Shown here: piece after piece, positions 48,107-51,618 of the stretch
How positions within the stretch are numbered: the first letter of the stretch is position 1
How the letters are laid out: every line of letters begins with the position of its first letter
Source: an uncultured Collinsella sp.
GTDB lineage: Bacteria; Actinomycetota; Coriobacteriia; Coriobacteriales; Coriobacteriaceae
DNA length: 51,618 nucleotides
Assembly (NCBI GenBank): GCA_958370325.1
Contig: CATXJW010000012.1
Span: 1-51,618, forward strand
Reading direction: 5' to 3'
Notes under the pieces: generated by a model
Database searches by the model: none
Seen by the model: the letters and a program-made list of their open reading frames with translations, nothing else
What the model was told of the DNA's origin: nothing
Program-made: the position numbers and the translations under genes

Positions 48107-49486
48107 ATGAACACCGAGGAAATTGCGCGCATCGTCGGCGATCAACGCGCCTACTTTAAGACGCACGCCACGTTTGATGTCGATGCTCGACGTCGTGCGC
48201 TCGTGAGTTTACGCGATGCGGTACGGGCCCACGAGGCCGATATCGCCCATGCGCTCAAGACCGATTTGGGAAAGTCGCATGACGAGGCCTATATGTGCGA
48301 GATCGGCACGTCGCTTTCCGAGATTCGTCATCAGATCGCTCATGTGGCGCGATGGAGTCGTCCGCGCCTGCGTCCGTGCGACCTCGCTAACGCCGTGAGC
48401 GTGTGCAAAACGCAAGCCGTGCCCTATGGCGTCACGCTCATCATGGCTCCGTGGAACTACCCGTTTTTGCTGACGCTCGAGCCGCTCGCCGGCGCGCTCG
48501 CCGCGGGTAACACCGTGGTTATCAAGCCGAGTGCCTATGCTCCGGCATCGAGCGCGGTGCTCAAGCAAATCTGTGAAGAGGCATTTGATCCGCGCTTGGT
48601 GACGGTCGTCGAAGGCGGGCGTGCCGAAAACGAAGCGTTGCTCGATGAGTGCTGGGACAAGATCTTCTTTACCGGTAGCGTTCCGGTCGGCAAGTTCGTC
48701 ATGGAGCGTGCAAGTAAAAACCTCACGCCCGTGACGCTTGAGCTGGGCGGAAAGAGTCCCTGCATCGTGGATGCGACGGCTAACTTGAAGGTCGCGGCAC
48801 GCCGTATCGCCTTTGGTAAATGGCTCAACGTGGGGCAGACCTGCGTGGCGCCCGACTACCTGCTGGTCGACACGCGCGTGCACGACGAGCTGCTGGGTCT
48901 CATCAAGGAAGAGGTCCGCCGTATGTTTGGCGAGCATCCGCTCGATAACGAAGATTACGGGCATATCGTCAACGCCAAGCATTTTGCGCGCGTGCGCGGG
49001 CTGATCGATCCCGATAAGGTCGTGCTTGGAGGTACCGCGCGCGAGGCTTCGCTCAAGATCGAGCCGACGATTTTGGACGGCGTGTCCCCCGATGACGCCG
49101 TGATGCAGGAGGAGATTTTCGGCCCCATCTTGCCGGTGCTGACGTTTGAGAGCCTAGACGAGGCCGAGACGTTTATTACGGATCGTCCGACGCCGCTGGC
49201 CCTGTATATCTTTAGCCAGGACCGTGAGGTTCAGCAGCGCTTTGTGCGTTACGTGCCCTTTGGTGGTGGCTGTGTTAATGACACCATTATGCATTTGGCC
49301 ACGAGCCATATGGGCTTTGGCGGCATGGGGGCGAGCGGCATGGGACAGTACCATGGACGCGAGAGCTTCGATACGTTTAGCCACAAGAAGAGCATCGTGA
49401 ACAAGGCAACGTGGTTGGACGTGCCGTTCCGCTATGCCCCTTACGCAAGCTGGAAGCACAAGTTCGTGCGCATGTTTGTGCATTAG
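48107..49486 (+). CDS. Aldehyde dehydrogenase (class 3 type)
   Basis: A 459-residue NAD(P)-dependent aldehyde dehydrogenase. It shows MAPWNYPFLLTLEPLAGALA (N-terminal signature), IKPSAYAPASSAVL, the cofactor loop FFTGSVPVGKFVM, the general base in TLELGGKSPCIVD and the nucleophile Cys in NVGQTCVAPDYLL, plus EEIFGPILPVL. Its compact length and C-terminal end resemble fatty-aldehyde or class 3 enzymes, which lack the long oligomerisation arm. GGAGGG lies 3 nt before the ATG. It forms an operon with the alcohol dehydrogenase and is ended by a terminator. Confidence 0.9.
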   Translation: MNTEEIARIVGDQRAYFKTHATFDVDARRRALVSLRDAVRAHEADIAHALKTDLGKSHDEAYMCEIGTSLSEIRHQIAHVARWSRPRLRPCDLANAVSVCKTQAVPYGVTLIMAPWNYPFLLTLEPLAGALAAGNTVVIKPSAYAPASSAVLKQICEEAFDPRLVTVVEGGRAENEALLDECWDKIFFTGSVPVGKFVMERASKNLTPVTLELGGKSPCIVDATANLKVAARRIAFGKWLNVGQTCVAPDYLLVDTRVHDELLGLIKEEVRRMFGEHPLDNEDYGHIVNAKHFARVRGLIDPDKVVLGGTAREASLKIEPTILDGVSPDDAVMQEEIFGPILPVLTFESLDEAETFITDRPTPLALYIFSQDREVQQRFVRYVPFGGGCVNDTIMHLATSHMGFGGMGASGMGQYHGRESFDTFSHKKSIVNKATWLDVPFRYAPYASWKHKFVRMFVH

Positions 49487-49493
49487 AAAAGGG

Positions 49494-49533
49494 TGCGGGT
49501 AATACGAACAGATGTTCCTATTACCCGCATTTT
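49494..49533 (+). terminator. Rho-independent terminator
   Basis: TGCGGGTAATA / TATTACCCGCA followed by TTTT, just past the aldehyde dehydrogenase gene. Confidence 0.87.
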
Positions 49534-49591
49534 GCGTTAGACTACTGCTATGGAGCACGGATGGGCCAACTCCCTTTAGAAGGGATTTGGT

Positions 49592-49675
49592 ATGAACGTA
49601 AGCGATGTTATTTCGTTATTGGCGTTGTTGATCGCGGCTATCGAACTCGGCCTGTTTATCGGCCGAATGAAATAG
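49592..49675 (+). CDS. 27-residue single-helix membrane peptide (holin-like-toxin-like)
   Basis: The tiny frame encodes MNVSDVISLLALLIAAIELG and ends LFIGRMK: a polar N-cap, one hydrophobic helix of about 18 residues, and a basic end. AAGGG precedes the ATG by 7 nt. The layout resembles small putative holin-like toxins and other type I toxin peptides. It stands between the terminator of the dehydrogenase operon and two more small frames. Real translation is plausible; toxicity is only an idea. Confidence 0.45.
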   Translation: MNVSDVISLLALLIAAIELGLFIGRMK

Positions 49676-49711
49676 CCGCCCCCGCGTAAGCGAAGACGGC
49701 CACTTCTCACG

Positions 49712-49891
49712 ATGAAAACGTGTATCGGAGTTGGCAAGACCCGCAGCCACGGGTGCCATCCGTGCCCCTATCTTAGCTGTAAGCGTTCCGCCGCGCAAGC
49801 GTTGCGGCAAACGATTGAAAGACGCAGACAGGATGAATTTGTGTCCGCACGGGCCCGTAGACTTCTCAACTATGTTGTGGATGCTCGCTAA
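49712..49891 (+). CDS. Small cysteine-rich basic protein (59 aa), uncertain
   Basis: The frame begins MKTCIGVGKTRSHGCHPCPY with Cys at 4, 15, 18 and 23 (C-H-P-C-P-Y-L-S-C), a metal-knuckle-like cluster. A basic helical tail rich in Arg follows, ending LLNYVVDAR. No good ribosome binding site precedes the ATG, so the start or the gene itself may be wrong; coupling to an upstream frame is possible. The next small gene starts 18 nt after its stop. Confidence 0.35.
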   Translation: MKTCIGVGKTRSHGCHPCPYLSCKRSAAQALRQTIERRRQDEFVSARARRLLNYVVDAR

Positions 49892-49909
49892 TCGGTAATG
49901 GAGGCGCAC

Positions 49910-50089
49910 GTGTTTGATGACGATGACCTGTTCGATCTGACAGACGATCCGTTTGAGTGGGATTTACTGCTCGATGACGATGAGCTGGAGCAAGATTGTA
50001 AGAAGCGACAGGGCAAGAAGGCTCAGGATGACGCTTCGAAAAAGCAGGACAGGCGTCGCCGAGGTCTGTTCGGCGGGCTCTTTGGGTGA
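49910..50089 (+). CDS. Small protein with acidic head and basic amphipathic tail (59 aa)
   Basis: The start is GTG 49910 with TGGAGG 5 nt upstream; ATG 49898 has no binding site. The protein is strongly bipolar: residues 2-28 are Asp/Glu-rich (FDDDDLFDLTDDPFEWDLLL), residues about 33-53 are Lys/Arg-rich, and the end is GLFGGLFG. Such a head-tail charge pattern suits a protein or nucleic-acid adaptor. Family unknown. Confidence 0.55.
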   Translation: MFDDDDLFDLTDDPFEWDLLLDDDELEQDCKKRQGKKAQDDASKKQDRRRRGLFGGLFG

Positions 50090-50155
50090 CTGTCTCATCG
50101 CCGCGTCTGTATACTAAACAGGTCTTATACGCGTTGCGAAATGAGGACAGAGACG

Positions 50156-50701
50156 ATGATGTGGTTTACCGCCGACCTGCACCTGGGCGATACGAATATC
50201 TTGCACGACATGGATCGACCGTTTGATTCGGTCGAGGAGATGAACCGCAAGGTCATCGATGCCATCAATGAGTGCGTGGCTGTGGACGACCGCCTCTATA
50301 TCCTGGGAGACTTTACGTATCGTTTGCCCATGGCGGAGGCAGTGCGCCTGCGCGAGCGCATCGAATGCCAGAACGTGACGCTCATCCGTGGTAACCATGA
50401 TGGCGATTGGGGAGATCCGGACGCGCCGCACATTTGGGATGAGGTGCGCGATTATCTGGAGGTCGCCCCCGGTTACGCTAAGGGCCATCGCCTGGTAATG
50501 AGCCATTACCCCATGCTCAGCTGGAATGGCAAGGCGCGCGGCGCCATCATGCTGCACGGGCACATTCACAGTAGGGGAGACCGCACCAACGCGCGCAATC
50601 GCGATCGCGAGCGCCCTATCTTTCGCTACGACGTTGGCCTCGATGCCAACAACTACAAGCCCGTTAGCCGCGACCAGATTCTCGGCTTCTTTGGACTGTA
50701 G
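50156..50701 (+). CDS. Calcineurin-like metallophosphoesterase
   Basis: A 181-residue phosphoesterase. It has WFTADLHLGDTNIL (DxH motif), DRLYILGDFTY (GD), TLIRGNHDGDWG (GNHD) and LVMSHYPMLSWN...MLHGHIHSRGD (H and GHxH), the five blocks of the di-metal centre. Substrate unknown; small members act on cyclic nucleotides, NAD-like or protein phosphates. The start is ATG 50156 or 50159, with AGGA upstream. A type B palindrome follows the stop by 7 nt. Confidence 0.87.
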   Translation: MMWFTADLHLGDTNILHDMDRPFDSVEEMNRKVIDAINECVAVDDRLYILGDFTYRLPMAEAVRLRERIECQNVTLIRGNHDGDWGDPDAPHIWDEVRDYLEVAPGYAKGHRLVMSHYPMLSWNGKARGAIMLHGHIHSRGDRTNARNRDRERPIFRYDVGLDANNYKPVSRDQILGFFGL

Positions 50702-50708
50702 CCCTCAA

Positions 50709-50743
50709 ACCACCACAAAGGGGACAGGCACCTTTGTGGTGGT
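50709..50743. repeat. Palindromic repeat, type B, copy 2 (13+9+13)
   Basis: ACCACCACAAAGG / CCTTTGTGGTGGT with a GGACAGGCA loop. The stem differs from copy 1 at the CGAAGG/CCTTCG pair (here CAAAGG/CCTTTG), so pairing is kept. It lies between the phosphoesterase and the ChbG-like gene. Confidence 0.88.
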
Positions 50744-50765
50744 CCTTGCATAGATTGGAGTCGCT

Positions 50766-51530
50766 ATGAAGCAATTGCTCATTCGTGCCGACGATATCGG
50801 TTATTCGTATGCCGTTAACCTGGGGATTGCCCGCAGCATCAATGAGGGTCTGGTGCGCTCGGCGGGCTTGATGCCCAATATGCCCGAGGCCGAGCGTGGC
50901 TGGTCGCTCGCGGCGGACGCTGGCATTGCGGTGGGCCAGCATACCAACGTGTGCCTGGGCAAGCCGTGTGCCGACCCGGAGCTCATTCCGAGTATGCTCA
51001 ACGAGAGCGGTGAGTTCCATAGCAGCCGTACCTTCCGCGAGCATTTTAAGCGCGGCGAAGAACTGATCGACTTTGATGAGGCCTGCATCGAGATCCGCGC
51101 GCAGCATGACCGCTTTGTAGAGATTGTGGGCCGCGAACCCGATTACTTTGAGGCCCATGCCGTCATGAGCAAAAACCTTAACCGAGCGATCTCGGCGGTT
51201 GCTCAGGAACTGGGCCTTAAGGAACAGAAGGCGAGCTTCGACCCCGCGGCGGTTGTGCGATGCGGTGCCACCGACCTGCGCATGGTGATGCACTCGATGG
51301 AGCCGGGCTACGAACCCAAGGACTCGATTATGCGGACGGTTCGCGAGATGGCGGACGGCGAGACGGTCGTCTTTGTGTGCCATCCGGGCTATCTCGATCG
51401 TTTTATCTTGGAGAACAGCTCGCTTACGACCGATCGCACCAAGGAAGTCGATGCGCTGATCGACCCCGAGCTTCGCGCTTGGCTTGAGTCTCAACCTGAT
51501 CTTCGCCTGATCGACTACCGCGACCTGTAA
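50766..51530 (+). CDS. ChbG/HpnK (YdjC) family carbohydrate deacetylase
   Basis: A 254-residue polysaccharide-deacetylase-like protein of the YdjC/ChbG group. It starts KQLLIRADDIGYSYAVNLGI (ADDxG with the catalytic and metal Asp). It has VGQHTNVCLG (metal His), PDYFEAHAVMSKN (second His region) and FVCHPGYLD (late catalytic His). Enzymes of the group remove acetyl groups from N-acetylglucosamine oligosaccharides or related molecules; the target is unknown. GGAG precedes the ATG. A truncated palindrome follows. Confidence 0.85.
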   Translation: MKQLLIRADDIGYSYAVNLGIARSINEGLVRSAGLMPNMPEAERGWSLAADAGIAVGQHTNVCLGKPCADPELIPSMLNESGEFHSSRTFREHFKRGEELIDFDEACIEIRAQHDRFVEIVGREPDYFEAHAVMSKNLNRAISAVAQELGLKEQKASFDPAAVVRCGATDLRMVMHSMEPGYEPKDSIMRTVREMADGETVVFVCHPGYLDRFILENSSLTTDRTKEVDALIDPELRAWLESQPDLRLIDYRDL

Positions 51531-51539
51531 GGACCCAAG

Positions 51540-51590
51540 CCACCACAAAGGGGACAGGCACCTTTTGAACTGCGTCCCGAATCTTGGCCT
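51540..51590. repeat. Truncated type B palindrome joined to a hairpin-unit relic
   Basis: CCACCACAAAGG-GGACAGGCA-CCTTT is the left arm, loop and start of the right arm of type B; the rest of the right arm is missing. Directly after it, GAACTGCGTCCCGAATCTTG resembles the left half of the tandem hairpin units at 24002-24173. The window ends soon after, so the full extent is not visible. Confidence 0.5.
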
Positions 51591-51618
51591 TCTTTATTAG
51601 AAGCGAACACTAGGACGC

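Noticed and set aside
1..51618. tRNA, rRNA, prophage or complete insertion sequence
   Set aside because: Gaps were scanned for tRNA-like T-loops, long conserved rRNA stretches, integrase/transposase genes and terminal repeats. Only the serine recombinase and short palindromes were found.

Overview
The window looks like a chromosome segment of a high-G+C gut actinobacterium of the class Coriobacteriia, most likely Collinsella or a close relative. This rests on codon usage rich in G and C at third positions, clear AAGGAG-type ribosome binding sites, a bile salt hydrolase, KUP and NCS2 transporters, an HTH-aminotransferase fusion and a reverse rubrerythrin. No rRNA or tRNA gene, CRISPR array, prophage or classical insertion sequence was seen. 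The species assignment is inference.

Layout. 1-5.6 kb: RNA modification genes (RlmA-like, RsmJ), two small proteins, a GNAT acetyltransferase, a possible structured RNA and a Tet(M)-like translation GTPase. 5.6-15.25 kb: an accessory stretch. Two paralogous AAA-type ATPase genes, each with a block of 10-bp tandem repeats 34-38 nt upstream, are each closed on both sides by the same palindrome (TGTGACAAAGGGAC core). Between them lie an acetyltransferase/UvrA2-like pair and an A+T-richer island with a serine recombinase, a lipoprotein, a DUF4230 protein and an EcsC protein. 15.2-26.3 kb: TrmL, a CobW-type GTPase, an ArsC/Spx-fold protein, a flavin reductase, two tandem paralogous cyclic-di-GMP proteins, a patatin, and a thiM-thiamine-binding protein-thiE operon under a TPP riboswitch with a terminator. 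26.3-41.4 kb: HAD phosphatase, LysR regulator, MetE-like enzyme, uracil and purine permeases, an esterase, two peptide-deformylase-like proteins, bile salt hydrolase, KUP potassium transporter, an EamA exporter with a divergent LysR gene, and the HTH-aminotransferase fusion. 41.6-51.6 kb: an RGG-repeat protein, a repeat-dense 410-nt gap, pdxS-pdxT with a divergent pdxR, reverse rubrerythrin, an alcohol/aldehyde dehydrogenase pair, three very small genes, a phosphoesterase and a ChbG-family deacetylase.

How the parts work together. Vitamin genes are classically regulated (TPP riboswitch; PdxR with direct repeats). Two LysR genes sit beside plausible targets. The aminotransferase fusion has helically phased ATTGAAC sites in its own promoter, which suggests autoregulation.

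The most unusual material is non-coding. (1) Five copies of the TGTGACAAAGGGAC palindrome occur in the window; four of them bound the two ATPase cassettes, and two supply the stop codon of the neighbouring gene. (2) Two copies of a roughly 160-nt structured element (17512-17676 and 42523-42683) keep the same fold through compensatory changes. (3) Several palindrome families have different stems but share a GGGAC core. (4) Three 49-nt hairpins repeat at exactly 62-nt intervals. All identifications come from reading the sequence; no database search was run.
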